64,000 nucleotides of DNA from Halomonas sp. M20 (GCF_020622265.1 NZ_JACNMQ010000002.1:620001-684000), one strand, 5' to 3'; positions 18,345 through 29,404 are shown, counted from the stretch's first letter. The notes: generated by a model from the letters alone, not told the origin. Translations and numbers: made by a program.

Positions 18345-19175
18345 TCATTTTTGGCAGCCAGGACAGAACACGCTTGCCCGCTGCCCCAGGGTCACCAGAC
18401 GTAGTTCGTCGCCGCAGCGACGGCAGGCCTGCCCCGCTCGCCCATAAACATTGAGACGCTGAGCGAAGTAGCCGGGTTCACCGATGCCGCTGACAAAATC
18501 CCGTAGCGTAGTGCCCCCTTGAGCAATGGCGGCGGCAAGCACCTCTCTAATTGCTCCGGTCAAACGCCTGTAGCGTTCCCGGGAAATGCGACCCGCCGCG
18601 CGCCGGGGGTCGATACCGGCAAGGTACAGCGCCTCGCTGGCATAGATGTTCCCCACGCCAACGACCACGGCGTTATCCATCAGAAATGGCTTCACCGCCA
18701 TCCTGCGCCCCCGGGATAACCGGTACAAAAGATCATCGCCAAAATCGGGTGACAGCGGCTCGGGGCCGAGACGTTTCAAGCGGGGATCTTCTTGCACGCC
18801 GCCTTGCAACCAATCGACGAAACCGAATCGGCGAGGGTCGTGGTAGCGCAAAATGGCGCCGCCTTCGACCACGACATCGATATGATCGTGTTTCTTCGGC
18901 GGATCACCGATACGCGCGATGCGCAGGCTGCCGGACATACCCAGATGCCAGATCAGCGAGCGCGTCTGGCTTTCAGAATCGACTAGAGGAATTAACAGAT
19001 ACTTGGCTCGTCGCCCCAGTTCGCCGATACGCTGGCCGATCAGAGTATCCGGCAGGTCACCCGGCACCGGTGTGCGCAGACGGCTATTGCGCAGGATGAC
19101 TTCGCGAATCTCGCGTCCTTCGATGTAAGGAGCGATGCCGCGGCGAGTGGTTTCGACTTCGGGAAGTTCGGGCAC
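18345..19175 (-). CDS. mutM: Formamidopyrimidine-DNA glycosylase
   Basis: A 276-residue base-excision repair enzyme removing 8-oxoguanine and formamidopyrimidines. The catalytic N terminus is [12 protein letters not shown], with Pro2 as nucleophile and Glu3. The helix-two-turn-helix region has [16 protein letters not shown] near residue 170. The C-terminal zinc finger uses CRRCGDEL and CPGCQK. All catalytic elements are intact. It lies downstream of rpmB-rpmG with a strong terminator between, a common gammaproteobacterial arrangement. Confidence 0.97.
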   Translation of the reverse strand: MPELPEVETTRRGIAPYIEGREIREVILRNSRLRTPVPGDLPDTLIGQRIGELGRRAKYLLIPLVDSESQTRSLIWHLGMSGSLRIARIGDPPKKHDHIDVVVEGGAILRYHDPRRFGFVDWLQGGVQEDPRLKRLGPEPLSPDFGDDLLYRLSRGRRMAVKPFLMDNAVVVGVGNIYASEALYLAGIDPRRAAGRISRERYRRLTGAIREVLAAAIAQGGTTLRDFVSGIGEPGYFAQRLNVYGRAGQACRRCGDELRLVTLGQRASVFCPGCQK

Positions 19176-19222
19176 GAAAGATTCTCAGCGAACGATCGGG
19201 AACGAAAAAATGGCCGGAGACG

Positions 19223-19249
19223 AAAAGACCCGGCAATGCCGGGTCTTTT
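19223..19249 (-). terminator. Terminator after rpmB-rpmG
   Basis: A perfect 11-bp stem (19223-19233 with 19239-19249) with a 5-base loop, flanked by four A and four T residues so that it could act on either strand. It separates the ribosomal protein genes from mutM. Confidence 0.85.
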
Positions 19250-19270
19250 CAGGGAAGCAACAGGACCTGA

Positions 19271-19426
19271 TTACTTGATCTTGCCTTCCTTGTACATCAC
19301 GTGCTTGCGAACCACCGGATCGAATTTCTTGAATTCGAGCTTGTCCGGTGTGTTGCGCTTGTTCTTGTCGGTGGTATAGAAATGGCCGGTACCGGCGCTT
19401 GATATCATTCTGATCTTGTCACGCAT
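19271..19426 (-). CDS. rpmG: 50S ribosomal protein L33
   Basis: A 51-residue ribosomal protein read directly from the minus strand: it begins [19 protein letters not shown] and ends YKEGKIK. It contains the L33 segment [20 protein letters not shown]. It lacks the CxxC zinc pairs, so it is the zinc-independent form. It lies 29 bases after rpmB, the usual rpmB-rpmG pair. Confidence 0.95.
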   Translation of the reverse strand: MRDKIRMISSAGTGHFYTTDKNKRNTPDKLEFKKFDPVVRKHVMYKEGKIK

Positions 19427-19455
19427 GACCCGTGTTCTCCTGGATTACTCTTGAA

Positions 19456-19692
19456 CTAGAAGCGCTCGCCGCGTTTGCGAAGATCGCCGAGCACCTCATC
19501 GATACCCTTCTTATCGATAATGCGCATACCCTTGGAGGAGAGGCGCAGCTTGACGAAGCGCTTCTCGGACTCCACCCAGAAACGGTGAGTATGCAAGTTG
19601 GGCTCGAAACGACGACGCGTCTTGCGCTGAGAGTGGGATACGTTATTTCCAGTCACCGGACGCTTGCCGGTAACCTGACATACTTTGGACAT
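19456..19692 (-). CDS. rpmB: 50S ribosomal protein L28
   Basis: A 78-residue large-subunit protein, the standard length. It starts [20 protein letters not shown] and contains [12 protein letters not shown] and [15 protein letters not shown]. The start is the ATG giving MSKVCQ; the longer frame upstream is not conserved. First gene of the rpmB-rpmG unit. Confidence 0.97.
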   Translation of the reverse strand: MSKVCQVTGKRPVTGNNVSHSQRKTRRRFEPNLHTHRFWVESEKRFVKLRLSSKGMRIIDKKGIDEVLGDLRKRGERF

Positions 19693-19884
19693 TGAAAGCC
19701 TCCAACCGCTGGGCGAGTTGTTCAAAACCTGTCGGGCAAACCGCAAGAGAGAATGGCAGCGACTGCTTTCCGCCCCCTAACTTCAATCAAGTCAACCCAA
19801 GAATTCAAAGGGTGCACTTTATACCAGACAGCGCGAAAAACGGCAACAATTCATGTCACAAGAAACAACCCACTAACGCCGCAT

Positions 19885-20000
19885 GGACTGAGCGAGCGAA
19901 GGTCAGGCTAGGCAAAAATCAGCGTGGAAACGGAGTTTGCTTTAGCAAATGAGTATTCCAAGCTGGTTTTTAACAACGCCTGCCCGAGCGCAGCCAGTCC
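19885..20000. repeat. Structured repeat family A, copy 1
   Basis: Between radC and rpmB. A constant block (19891-19913) shared with copy 2 is followed by long arms 19914-19928 and 19957-19971 that pair at 13 of 15 positions. An inner perfect hairpin TTTGCT-TT-AGCAAA sits at 19936-19949, preceded by GGAG and followed by TGAG. A second shared block lies at 19972-19993. CAGGC 19904-19908 pairs with GCCTG 19978-19982, and GGACTG/CAGTCC close the outside. No coding potential is seen. Copy 2 lies at about 35103-35219. Confidence 0.65.
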
Positions 20001-20005
20001 GCCAT

Positions 20006-20680
20006 CTACAGCCAGCCGCGCTCGGCGAAGGATACCACCTCTCCATCGCCCACGACGAAATGATCCAGCACCCGAATCTCGAACAACTCCAAAGCCTCGA
20101 CAAGCCGACGGGTGATGCGCCGGTCCGCATCGCTGGGCTCCGCCACTCCGGACGGATGATTGTGAGCGAAGATAATGGCACCAGCGCCCAACTCGAGCGC
20201 ACGCTTGGCAACTTCTCGCGGATAGACCGAAGCGCTGTCCAAAGTGCCACGAAACAGCGATTCGAAGCGGATTACCCGGTGCTGGGTATCGAGGAACAGG
20301 GCGGCAAACTCTTCATGGCCAAGATGGCGCATCTGCGCCACCAGATAGGCACGCACCAACGCCGGCGACGTCAAAGCGCCGCCCCGCTCAAGCTGACATG
20401 CCAAATGCCGCCGAGACAACTCGAGCACCGCCTGCAGCTGCACGAACTTGGCTTCCCCCAGGCCGTGCTCAGCGCAGAACCGCGTCTTGTCTGCCTCGAG
20501 CAGCTGGCGCAGCCCGCCGAAACCGCTCAATAAATCCCGGGCCAGATCCACCGCGGAACGCCCCTTCACACCCACGCGCAGAAAGATCGCCAGCAGCTCC
20601 GCATCCGACAGCGCGGAAGAACCCAACGACAACAGTTTTTCCCGGGGGCGCTCACCCTCGGGCCAATGACGAATCGACAT
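20006..20680 (-). CDS. radC: RadC family JAB/MPN-domain protein
   Basis: A 224-residue protein with an N-terminal helix-hairpin-helix-like domain ([24 protein letters not shown]) and a C-terminal MPN+ metalloprotease-like domain. The zinc motif appears as [18 protein letters not shown] near residue 172. Despite the name, a role in recombination repair is not established for the family. It is the conserved neighbour of rpmB-rpmG, and is divergent from the next gene; here a beta-propeller gene separates it from coaBC. Confidence 0.93.
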   Translation of the reverse strand: MSIRHWPEGERPREKLLSLGSSALSDAELLAIFLRVGVKGRSAVDLARDLLSGFGGLRQLLEADKTRFCAEHGLGEAKFVQLQAVLELSRRHLACQLERGGALTSPALVRAYLVAQMRHLGHEEFAALFLDTQHRVIRFESLFRGTLDSASVYPREVAKRALELGAGAIIFAHNHPSGVAEPSDADRRITRRLVEALELFEIRVLDHFVVGDGEVVSFAERGWL

Positions 20681-20845
20681 TCATATTCCCTGCGTTTTTC
20701 TTATGTGAACTACTGCTATGTTGGTGATTATAAGGGTTCGTCAAGAATGGCGAGCGTTGCTCTTTAAACGGCTATTTGAACTAGACTGGCGGTTGTTCGG
20801 TTTCTACGCAGGGGCTGGAATCAACCCAACCCGAGAGAAAAAATC

Positions 20846-22174
20846 ATGAAGCGAACGTTTTTATTCTTGCCAACCCTCATCGGCTGCTTGTTGACGATGC
20901 CGAGCCTGGCAGCAGAGAAAGACACCCTGGGCCCAACCGAATGGACCCAGTACCGGCTGAATGCCCGTAACAACGCCGTCTTCGACAACGGTGGCGAACC
21001 ACTACCTCGCATGACGTTTCGTACCGGCGACCAGGTGCGGGCAACCCCGGTGGTGGTGGGCGACGCCTTGTACGTCGGCAACCACGCCACCGGCGGCATG
21101 TTCCGGTTCGACCTGCCCAGCGGCAAGGTAGCCTGGAACGACGACTACCCCTGGTATCGACATACGCCCAACTGGATTCACTCGGACATGATCCAGTCCG
21201 ATGGCCGTATTTTCGTCGGCTACGGCAACCGCGCCTTTCAGAATAAAAACTTGCGAGGCACCGGCGACAGCGGCGTGATGGCGGTGAACCCGGAAGACGG
21301 TACGACACTGTGGAAACACGAAACCGTGGGCGAGGTCATGACCACGCCAATTCTTTGGGAAGACACGCTATACGCCACCACCGGCGGCGGCAAACTCATT
21401 GCCTTGGCACCGGAGAGCGGCGAGCGCTTGTGGACGCTCGACCTGCCGGGCTGGGTGAGCATGTCCTCACCGACGATCAAGGACGGCGTGCTCTACGTGG
21501 GATCGCTCAACTCAGTGCTGGCGGTGGATCTTGAACGTCAGGAGACTCTCTGGAAATACGAGCAGAAAGCGACCTTCACCGATGTGCCACCGGCGGTATC
21601 AAAAGACGGCGTCGTGGTCATCACCGCCATGATGGCGTCGGACTGGCTTTCCGAAGAACAGAAGCAGCAGTATTCAAGCCATCGCGGCTATTTCCATTTC
21701 ATCTATGCCTTTGATGCAAAATCCGGGGATCTGCTCTGGACCGATCTGCTCGGCAGCGGCCCCCAGCAGGACAACAACACCTCTGGCGCGCCGGCCATTG
21801 CCGGAGATAGCGTCTACGTGGGCAGCCCCTACACCTTGTCATTCTTTTCCTACGATTTGAAAAGCGGCGAGCAACGTTGGGAGTATCCGGTAGGGGCCAA
21901 GATCAAGGGCGCGCCGGCCATCGTCGATGACAAGGTCATCTTCGGCGACACCGATGGCTTCTTGCACCTATTGAATACCGAGGAAGGCAGGACACCGGTA
22001 TGCGACAACGGGCGTCGTGCCGGCAAACTCAAGGTCGGCGGCTCGACTAGCGGTGGCAAGAATGTGGCTCTGGCGCCCGGCGGCCCTGTGGTCATCAACC
22101 GTACGGTCTTCGTCGGCAGTCAGGATCGGTTCGTGCATGCGGTTCCCATGACGATGCTGGAATGTCGCAAATGA
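20846..22174 (+). CDS. Secreted PQQ-like beta-propeller protein
   Basis: A 442-residue periplasmic protein. The signal peptide is probably cleaved after residue 23 (SLAA). The mature part holds repeated propeller blades, each ending in a tryptophan docking motif: GKVAWNDDY, GTTLWKHET, GERLWTLDL, QETLWKYEQ, GDLLWTDLL and GEQRWEYPV. This resembles PQQ dehydrogenase or BamB propellers. No lipobox or catalytic dehydrogenase motif is seen, so enzymatic activity is doubtful. Two C-terminal cysteines (VCDNG, LECRK) could form a disulfide. It is single, with its own upstream region, and lies between radC and coaBC, which usually adjoin. Function unknown. Confidence 0.75.
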   Translation: MKRTFLFLPTLIGCLLTMPSLAAEKDTLGPTEWTQYRLNARNNAVFDNGGEPLPRMTFRTGDQVRATPVVVGDALYVGNHATGGMFRFDLPSGKVAWNDDYPWYRHTPNWIHSDMIQSDGRIFVGYGNRAFQNKNLRGTGDSGVMAVNPEDGTTLWKHETVGEVMTTPILWEDTLYATTGGGKLIALAPESGERLWTLDLPGWVSMSSPTIKDGVLYVGSLNSVLAVDLERQETLWKYEQKATFTDVPPAVSKDGVVVITAMMASDWLSEEQKQQYSSHRGYFHFIYAFDAKSGDLLWTDLLGSGPQQDNNTSGAPAIAGDSVYVGSPYTLSFFSYDLKSGEQRWEYPVGAKIKGAPAIVDDKVIFGDTDGFLHLLNTEEGRTPVCDNGRRAGKLKVGGSTSGGKNVALAPGGPVVINRTVFVGSQDRFVHAVPMTMLECRK

Positions 22175-22254
22175 CTCGCTCCGCGGGTTGGCGGGTAACC
22201 ATCATTGGCCATGCAATGGTAAAATAGCGCTTTGCTGTTCAAGGGTAGCCAGGC

Positions 22255-23634
22255 ATGTCGCAACGCACACACGTATCGCTGATGGGAACGCGTATCCTGC
22301 TGGGCATCAGCGGTGGTATCGCGGCCTACAAGAGTGCGCAGCTGGCACGACTGCTCAAAAAAGCCGGGGCCGAGGTGCGCGTCGTCATGACCGAAGGCGC
22401 CCAGGCCTTCATCACGCCGCTGACCTTGCAGGCGCTGACCGGCGAGGCGGTACGCACCTCGCTGCTCGACCCCGAGGCGGAAGCCGGCATGGGGCATATC
22501 GAGCTTGCCCGCTGGGCGGAGCTGATCCTGATCGCCCCGGCCACCGCGGATTTGATGGCGCGCCTGGCCCAGGGTCAGGCGGACGATCTTTTGACGACCC
22601 TATGCCTGGCAAACGATGCCCGGTGGGTCATGGCCCCCGCCATGAACCAGGCTATGTGGCGTCATCCGGCCACTCTGGAGAACGCTCGTCGTCTGCAAGA
22701 TTACGGCTGGCATCTACTGGGCCCGGACGCCGGCGATCAGGCCTGCGGCGATGTGGGTCCGGGGCGAATGCTGGAACCCGAGGCGATCGTGAATGCGCTG
22801 CTTTCTATGGAACCGCTTTCTAAGGCGCCCGGAGCCGCGCCGTTTTCTATGAAGTCCGAAGACGCTCCGACTTCTAAATCTCCATCGCCCCAAGCGTCTT
22901 TCGTTGCGGGTTCTCGTACGGGTGATGCCAGTGGATTGACCATCACCATCACCGCCGGGCCGACCCGGGAACCGTTGGATCCGGTACGCTATCTCTCCAA
23001 TCACAGTTCCGGCAAAATGGGCTTTGCCCTGGCGCAAGCAGCTGTCGACCGGGGTGCCCGCGTGCGATTGATCAGCGGCCCGGTGGTACTCGAAACACCG
23101 TCGGGGGTCGAGCGCATCGACGTCGAGTCAGCCCAGGAGATGCTCACAGCGGCGCAAAAGGCCGCTGTCGATAGCGACATCTTCATTGGCTGCGCCGCAG
23201 TGGCGGATTATCGCGCCGAGCAGGTCGCCGAACACAAGATCAAGAAGAGCACCGACGAAGACGCCTTGACCCTGCGACTTATCAAGAATCCGGATATTAT
23301 CGCCACGATTGCGCAAAGCGCTGTCAATTCTCGGCCTTTCGTCGTCGGATTCGCTGCGGAAACCCAGGATCTCGAGCGCTATGCCCTGGACAAGTTGACC
23401 CGCAAGCAGCTGGATATGATCGTGGCCAACGATGTCAGCCAGGCAGGACTGGGGTTCGGCGCCGACGAAAACGCTGCTCTGCTACTATGGCACGGGAGCG
23501 AGATCGAGCCGGGGCGTCTTGATCTGGCGCCACAGCCCAAGACGACCCTTGCCGCCAGGATCATCGACACGGCTATAAAGCGCCTGAACGCCACCGACGA
23601 ACAACCCTCTTGCACCTCTTCACAGGTCACTTAA
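22255..23634 (+). CDS. coaBC: Bifunctional phosphopantothenoylcysteine decarboxylase/synthetase
   Basis: A 459-residue CoA-biosynthesis enzyme. The CoaC flavodoxin-like domain (about 1-180) has [40 protein letters not shown] and CGDVGPGRM with the catalytic cysteine. The CoaB domain (about 222-450) has [26 protein letters not shown] and AAVADYRAE followed by KIKK. Between them is an unusual Ser/Pro/Ala-rich linker, residues ~182-222, longer than is typical and built from degenerate repeats. An internal ATG at 22282 could also serve. It overlaps dut by TAATG. Confidence 0.95.
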   Translation: MSQRTHVSLMGTRILLGISGGIAAYKSAQLARLLKKAGAEVRVVMTEGAQAFITPLTLQALTGEAVRTSLLDPEAEAGMGHIELARWAELILIAPATADLMARLAQGQADDLLTTLCLANDARWVMAPAMNQAMWRHPATLENARRLQDYGWHLLGPDAGDQACGDVGPGRMLEPEAIVNALLSMEPLSKAPGAAPFSMKSEDAPTSKSPSPQASFVAGSRTGDASGLTITITAGPTREPLDPVRYLSNHSSGKMGFALAQAAVDRGARVRLISGPVVLETPSGVERIDVESAQEMLTAAQKAAVDSDIFIGCAAVADYRAEQVAEHKIKKSTDEDALTLRLIKNPDIIATIAQSAVNSRPFVVGFAAETQDLERYALDKLTRKQLDMIVANDVSQAGLGFGADENAALLLWHGSEIEPGRLDLAPQPKTTLAARIIDTAIKRLNATDEQPSCTSSQVT

Positions 23635-24116
23635 TGAGCGAAAAAGCACCATCGACCACCGCTAGCCCTCGACTCGCCGTCAGGGTTCTCGACGAACGAG
23701 TACACGACTACCCGCTACCCCATTACGCGACCCAGGGCAGCGCCGGCATGGATCTGCGCGCGCTGCTCGATGCACCTCTCGAACTCGCCCCGGGGGAGTG
23801 CGAACTGGTACGCACGGGGTTGGCTATTCATATCGCCGACCCGAGGCTTGCCGGCATGATTCTGCCGCGTTCGGGGCTTGGCCATAAGCACGGCATCGTG
23901 CTGGGTAATCTGGTGGGACTGATCGACTCCGATTATCAGGGCGAGCTGATGATCTCGGTGTGGAATCGCGGCCAGACGCCGTTCGTGCTCGAACCCGGTG
24001 AACGCCTGGCTCAGTACGTGCTCGTTCCCATCGTCCAGGCCGAACTCGAGGTGGTGGAGGATTTCGCGGCAAGCAAACGGGGCGCGGGTGGGTTCGGCCA
24101 CTCCGGGCGTCACTAG
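23634..24116 (+). CDS. dut: Deoxyuridine 5'-triphosphate nucleotidohydrolase
   Basis: A 160-residue trimeric dUTPase converting dUTP to dUMP. Five family motifs are visible: [43 protein letters not shown], and the C-terminal P-loop-like [10 protein letters not shown]. The start ATG overlaps the coaBC stop and gives MSEKAPS; about ten residues more than the E. coli enzyme precede the core. The coaBC-dut pair is conserved in gammaproteobacteria. Confidence 0.97.
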   Translation: MSEKAPSTTASPRLAVRVLDERVHDYPLPHYATQGSAGMDLRALLDAPLELAPGECELVRTGLAIHIADPRLAGMILPRSGLGHKHGIVLGNLVGLIDSDYQGELMISVWNRGQTPFVLEPGERLAQYVLVPIVQAELEVVEDFAASKRGAGGFGHSGRH

Positions 24117-24200
24117 CTTGCACATCCTTATTCGCTTTCGATCTACAGGTTTCGACCCGCTTTCTTCAATCAACTCTCTAACTTACTCAAGGAAGACGCC

Positions 24201-25583
24201 ATGACCCAGATAACACCTTCCATCTTTCGTGCCTACGATATTCGCGGCATCGTCGATGACACCCTGACCGAAGAGAGCGTCGAATTGATCGGCCGCGCCA
24301 TCGGCAGTGAAGCCGCCGCCCGGGGCGAATCCACGGTGGTAGTGGCGCGGGACGGACGTCTTTCCGGCCCCAAGCTGAAGGACGCTCTGGCGCGCGGCCT
24401 GACTGCTGCCGGTCAGAACGTGATCGATATCGGCATGGTGCCGACGCCGGTGCTCTATTTCGCCACGTATGTACTCGACGGCACCGCCTCCGGCGTCATG
24501 GTCACCGGCAGCCACAACCCGCCGGACTACAACGGCTTCAAGATCGTGCTCGACGGTGTGACCCTATCCGGCGATGCCATCACCGCGCTGTATGAGCGCA
24601 TCCAGAACGACGATCTGGAAAGCGGCCAGGGCACGATTCGAGAAGAAGACATGCGGGACGCCTATCTCGATCGCATCCTTGGTGACGTCACTCTCGAGCG
24701 CAAACTCAAGGCGGTGGTGGACTGCGGCAACGGTGTGGCCGGCGAACTAGGCCCCAAGCTGATCGAACGCCTCGGTGTCGAGACGATCAAACTTTTCGAT
24801 GACATCGACGGCACCTTCCCCAATCACCATCCGGACCCGGGCAAGCTGGAGAATCTTCAGGACGTCATTGCCAGCGTCAAGGAAACCGGCGCCGATATCG
24901 GCCTGGCCTTCGACGGTGACGGCGATCGCCTGGGCGTGGTCACGCCCAAAGGCGAGGTGATCTATCCTGACCGGCTGATGATGGCCTTTTCCGAAGACAT
25001 GTTGAGCCGCAACCCGGGCGCCAAGGTGATCTTCGACGTCAAGTGCACCGGCAATCTGGCCCAGGTGATCGAAAACGCCGGCGGTACGCCGGAGATGTGG
25101 CGCACCGGCCATTCGCTGATCAAGGCCCGCATGAAGGAGACCGGCGCTCAGTTAGCCGGGGAGATGAGCGGTCATATCTTCTTTCAGGAGCGCTGGTACG
25201 GCTTCGATGACGGCCTCTACGGCGCTGCGCGTCTATTGGAAATTCTCTCCAAGCAGAATGACGACGCGGATACCTTCTTCGATCGCTACCCCCAGGATCT
25301 GGGCACCCCGGAAATCAATGTCGAAGTGACCGACGACAACAAGTTCGACATCGTCGAGCGTCTGGCTAAGGAGGGCGACTTCGGTGACGACGGCGTCAAA
25401 ACGACGCTGGACGGCATTCGCGTGGACTATTCTGATGGCTGGGGGTTGTGCCGCGCCTCCAACACCACCCCCATGCTGGTGCTGCGTTTCGAGGGCAAGA
25501 ACCAGGAAGCGTTGGAGCGTATTCAAAACAGTTTCCGTCATGCCCTCAAGCAGGTTGCCCCGGACGCCGATATTCCTTTCTGA
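24201..25583 (+). CDS. algC: Phosphomannomutase/phosphoglucomutase (AlgC-type)
   Basis: A 460-residue alpha-D-phosphohexomutase. The active phosphoserine loop is VTGSHNPPDYNGFK near residue 96, the metal loop DGDGDRLG near 236, the sugar-specificity loop GEMSGHIFF near 317, and the phosphate-binding loop CRASNTTPMLVLRFE near 417. The length and motifs fit AlgC, which interconverts mannose-1-P/6-P and glucose-1-P/6-P for exopolysaccharide and LPS precursors. It follows dut by 84 bases, and a hairpin separates it from argB. Confidence 0.93.
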   Translation: MTQITPSIFRAYDIRGIVDDTLTEESVELIGRAIGSEAAARGESTVVVARDGRLSGPKLKDALARGLTAAGQNVIDIGMVPTPVLYFATYVLDGTASGVMVTGSHNPPDYNGFKIVLDGVTLSGDAITALYERIQNDDLESGQGTIREEDMRDAYLDRILGDVTLERKLKAVVDCGNGVAGELGPKLIERLGVETIKLFDDIDGTFPNHHPDPGKLENLQDVIASVKETGADIGLAFDGDGDRLGVVTPKGEVIYPDRLMMAFSEDMLSRNPGAKVIFDVKCTGNLAQVIENAGGTPEMWRTGHSLIKARMKETGAQLAGEMSGHIFFQERWYGFDDGLYGAARLLEILSKQNDDADTFFDRYPQDLGTPEINVEVTDDNKFDIVERLAKEGDFGDDGVKTTLDGIRVDYSDGWGLCRASNTTPMLVLRFEGKNQEALERIQNSFRHALKQVAPDADIPF

Positions 25584-25600
25584 CAGCCGCTTGTTCCTGA

Positions 25601-26593
<993 letters not shown>

Positions 26594-26625
26594 CCATCCA
26601 AACCAAAATACTATTAGAAAAAATC

Positions 26626-27249
26626 ATGACGCAGTCAACCAACTCCAAGCAGAGCCGGCGAGACCAGATCCTTCAGGCACTGGCACTAATGCTGGAAGAA
26701 GACAGCGGCAAACGTATCACTACTGCTTCACTGGCCCGCCAGGTCGGCGTTTCCGAAGCCGCCTTGTATCGGCATTTTCCCAGCAAGGCGCGCATGTTCG
26801 AAGGCCTGATCGAGTTCATCGAGGAAAGCCTGTTCGAACGCATTCGACTCATACTCCACGAGACCCCGGATGCCTTGTCACGCTGCCAGCACATTCTCAA
26901 GTTGCTGCTAGGCTTTGCCGAGAAGAACCCAGGGCTGTGTCGACTGCTCACTGGCGACGCCCTGATCGGCGAGACCGCACGACTGCGAGCGCGTATGAAC
27001 CAGCTGTTCGAGCGTCTGGAAACCCAGTTGAAGCAGATTTTGCGCGAAGCCGAGCTTCGCGAGGGCTTGCGCCCGACACTGCTTGTTTCCTCCGCCGCCA
27101 ATCTTCTGCTGGCCTTCGCCGAAGGACGAATCGGGCAGTATGTGCGCAGCGATTTCAAGCGGCTGCCTACCTCGAACTGGGACGAGCAATGGCAATTGAT
27201 ATCCAGAGAGCTGCTGATATCGACTACCGCCTCATCACCTTCGCCCTGA
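26626..27249 (+). CDS. slmA: Nucleoid occlusion factor SlmA
   Basis: A 207-residue TetR-fold DNA-binding protein. The N-terminal HTH is [25 protein letters not shown]-like, around residues 30-55, followed by [17 protein letters not shown]. It blocks Z-ring formation over the nucleoid when bound to SBS sites. The sequence and its position downstream of coaBC-dut-argB distinguish it from ordinary TetR repressors. It starts 33 bases after argB and may be co-transcribed. Confidence 0.93.
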   Translation: MTQSTNSKQSRRDQILQALALMLEEDSGKRITTASLARQVGVSEAALYRHFPSKARMFEGLIEFIEESLFERIRLILHETPDALSRCQHILKLLLGFAEKNPGLCRLLTGDALIGETARLRARMNQLFERLETQLKQILREAELREGLRPTLLVSSAANLLLAFAEGRIGQYVRSDFKRLPTSNWDEQWQLISRELLISTTASSPSP

Positions 27250-27278
27250 TAAACTGAACGGCTTTTCCTTCAAAGCAT

Positions 27279-27312
27279 GAAAAATGCCCCTGCCGGGTTG
27301 GCCAGGGGCATT
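27279..27312 (-). terminator. Terminator between rpoH and slmA
   Basis: A perfect 10-bp stem (27283-27292 with 27303-27312), with A residues on the left so that a T tract follows on the minus strand. It lies just past the rpoH stop and also faces the slmA end, so it may work in both directions. Confidence 0.8.
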
Positions 27313-27334
27313 CTAGATACGTCTGAACAGTCTA

Positions 27335-28201
27335 TCAGGCTACCAAAGCGTCGCCCAGCTGCTGCCGAATCTTCTTCATGGCGTTCTTTTCGAGCTGGCG
27401 AATACGTTCGGCAGAAACACCATAGGTGTCGGCAAGCTCATGAAGCGTGGCTTTGTTGTCCGTCAACCAACGGCTGCGCAAAATATCCTGGGAGCGCTCA
27501 TCCAGGCTCGCCAGCGCTGTTTGCAAACGACGGGTGGAATCCTCTTCCCAATCGTTGTCTTCAAGCTGTACCGCCGGATCGAAGCGCTCGTCATCGAGAT
27601 AGTGCGCCGGTGCTTGATAGCCTTGATCCTCTTCTTCGGAAGGGGAAGCATCGAAGCCGGCATCGAAGGCGGACAAGCGCCCTTCCATCTCACGCACCAC
27701 CTCGGGCTTGACGTTGAGATCCTTGGCGATTGCATCCACTTCATCGACATTGAGCCAGGCAAGACGCTTTTTCGCGCTGCGCAGGTTGAAGAACAGCTTG
27801 CGCTGAGCCTTGGTGGTGGCAACTTTGACGATACGCCAGTTGCGCAACACGAACTCGTGTATCTCGGCCTTGATCCAGTGCACTGCAAAGGAAACCAGAC
27901 GCACTCCCTGGTGCGGATCGAAGCGCTTGACCGCCTTCATGAGCCCGACATTGCCTTCTTGAATCAAATCCGCCTGAGGCAGACCATAGCCGGAATAGCT
28001 GCGGGCAATATGTACCACGAATCGCAGGTGCGACATGACCAAACGCCGAGCAGCTTCCAGATCGTTGTGATCGTACAGACGAAAGCCGAGCTCTCGTTCT
28101 TCATCCGCAGTGAGTACGGCAATACCGTTGACCGCGCGGATGTAACCATTCAGGTCCTGGCCGGGTGAAAGCTGGCCAATAGGCTGAAGACTGGTGCTCA
28201 T
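27335..28201 (-). CDS. rpoH: RNA polymerase heat-shock sigma factor (sigma-32)
   Basis: A 288-residue sigma-70-family factor directing heat-shock transcription. Region 2 has [38 protein letters not shown] and [19 protein letters not shown]. The RpoH box appears as QRKLFFNLR near residue 133, and region 4 has [17 protein letters not shown] near 250. The start is the ATG giving [10 protein letters not shown]; 14 upstream codons in frame are not conserved. It lies downstream of ftsY-ftsE-ftsX, the standard order, with a ~160-base leader that could hold its own promoters and mRNA structure. Confidence 0.96.
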   Translation of the reverse strand: MSTSLQPIGQLSPGQDLNGYIRAVNGIAVLTADEERELGFRLYDHNDLEAARRLVMSHLRFVVHIARSYSGYGLPQADLIQEGNVGLMKAVKRFDPHQGVRLVSFAVHWIKAEIHEFVLRNWRIVKVATTKAQRKLFFNLRSAKKRLAWLNVDEVDAIAKDLNVKPEVVREMEGRLSAFDAGFDASPSEEEDQGYQAPAHYLDDERFDPAVQLEDNDWEEDSTRRLQTALASLDERSQDILRSRWLTDNKATLHELADTYGVSAERIRQLEKNAMKKIRQQLGDALVA

Positions 28202-28360
28202 GCAGAATGTCTCCATGTTGCCTTGAGAAAAGGAAACCAACATTGATTTGCTAGAATAATCGTTAGACTCCTAACATAGTACGCTGTCACTAAGACCGCA
28301 AATGATAAACGAAGTTCCCCGTTGAAAAGAGTGCGACCGGTACGTTTCAACCCAGCCACC

Positions 28361-29404
28361 TCAACGCGGTCTTATCTCTTTGAGATGACGATTCACCGCC
28401 ACCCAGCCGCCTAGCCAGCCCAATAGTATACTCGAAACAAGCAGTGCTGCCGAGCCTTGCCAGTCGAGCCCCGGCACCGTGAAATGGGCACCATAGCTTT
28501 GGGCCAACGCCTGTACCGGCGCCGACAGCCATTGCCCGCCTACACCCAATAATAGCCAGGCCAGCAGGCCACCGCCAAGGCCGTACCAGGCGCCACTATA
28601 GAGAAATGGCCGGCGTACGAAAGCATGGGTTGCACCGATCAAGGTGACCACTTCGATCTCCTGACGACGATTCTCGACGGATAGACGAATGGTATTGCCA
28701 ACGATCAACAATACGCCGAAGCCGAACAGCACGCCCAACGCCAGGGTCAAGCGTTGCCCCAACTCCGCCAGACGACGCAATCGTTCGAGCCAGGCCAGGT
28801 CGAGACGAACTTCATCAACCCTTGGAACCTCTGCCAGGCGTTCACTCAACTCATGTACTGCCTGGGGCGACGTATCGAGTGGCGCAACCACGATACTGGC
28901 CGGCAGCGGATTCGTGCCGAGACGCATCAAGGCATCTTCGAGACCCAGCGCCTGTTCAAACTCGACCATGCCTTCCGCCGCAGTTACCAAGCGTGCAGCC
29001 GCCACCCCGGGGTGCTCGCGTAACGAGCTGGCCATTTGCATGGCCTCGCTTTCTTCCATGGTGGTATCGAGATACACCGTCAGGCTCGCGCTTTCCTCGA
29101 GCCCTGCATCCAGCAATCGAGCACTGTCCAGGGTCAGCCACAATGCGCAGGGCAGAATCAAGGCGATGCCGATGGCCAGCATGGTCATCAAGCTACCCAG
29201 GGGCCGTCGCATCAACCGCTGCACACTATCCAGCGCCATGGCGCGGTGATGGCGACCCCAGGCCCGCAACTGACTATTCATGCCGGTGTGCTGGCTGCGG
29301 GCACCTCGCCTTGGTTTCTTCTGCCGGGTATCCGGCTGGCGTGCTGACGAAGACCCTTGCCGTGGCCGGCGCTGGTTCGGCGAAGGCGTTCTGTCGGCGC
29401 TCAT
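28361..29404 (-). CDS. ftsX: Cell division ABC transporter permease FtsX
   Basis: A 347-residue inner-membrane protein with four predicted helices: one after the cytoplasmic tail near residue 75, and three in the C-terminal FtsX domain (about 215-340). A periplasmic loop lies between them. FtsEX regulates septal peptidoglycan hydrolysis through EnvC-type activators. An Arg/Pro/Gln-rich cytoplasmic N terminus of about 50 residues precedes the conserved part. It overlaps ftsE by ATGA. Confidence 0.94.
   Translation of the reverse strand: MSADRTPSPNQRRPRQGSSSARQPDTRQKKPRRGARSQHTGMNSQLRAWGRHHRAMALDSVQRLMRRPLGSLMTMLAIGIALILPCALWLTLDSARLLDAGLEESASLTVYLDTTMEESEAMQMASSLREHPGVAAARLVTAAEGMVEFEQALGLEDALMRLGTNPLPASIVVAPLDTSPQAVHELSERLAEVPRVDEVRLDLAWLERLRRLAELGQRLTLALGVLFGFGVLLIVGNTIRLSVENRRQEIEVVTLIGATHAFVRRPFLYSGAWYGLGGGLLAWLLLGVGGQWLSAPVQALAQSYGAHFTVPGLDWQGSAALLVSSILLGWLGGWVAVNRHLKEIRPR

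Noticed and set aside
19957-19993. Resemblance of the repeat's right end to integron attC sites (TAACAACGCC-like)
   Set aside because: No GTTRRRY core pair at the ends, no integrase and no cassette array nearby.
27335-28360. Specific heat-shock promoters ahead of rpoH
   Set aside because: Several -35/-10-like hexamers can be found in the ~160-base leader, but none has both good boxes and spacing, so no site is called.
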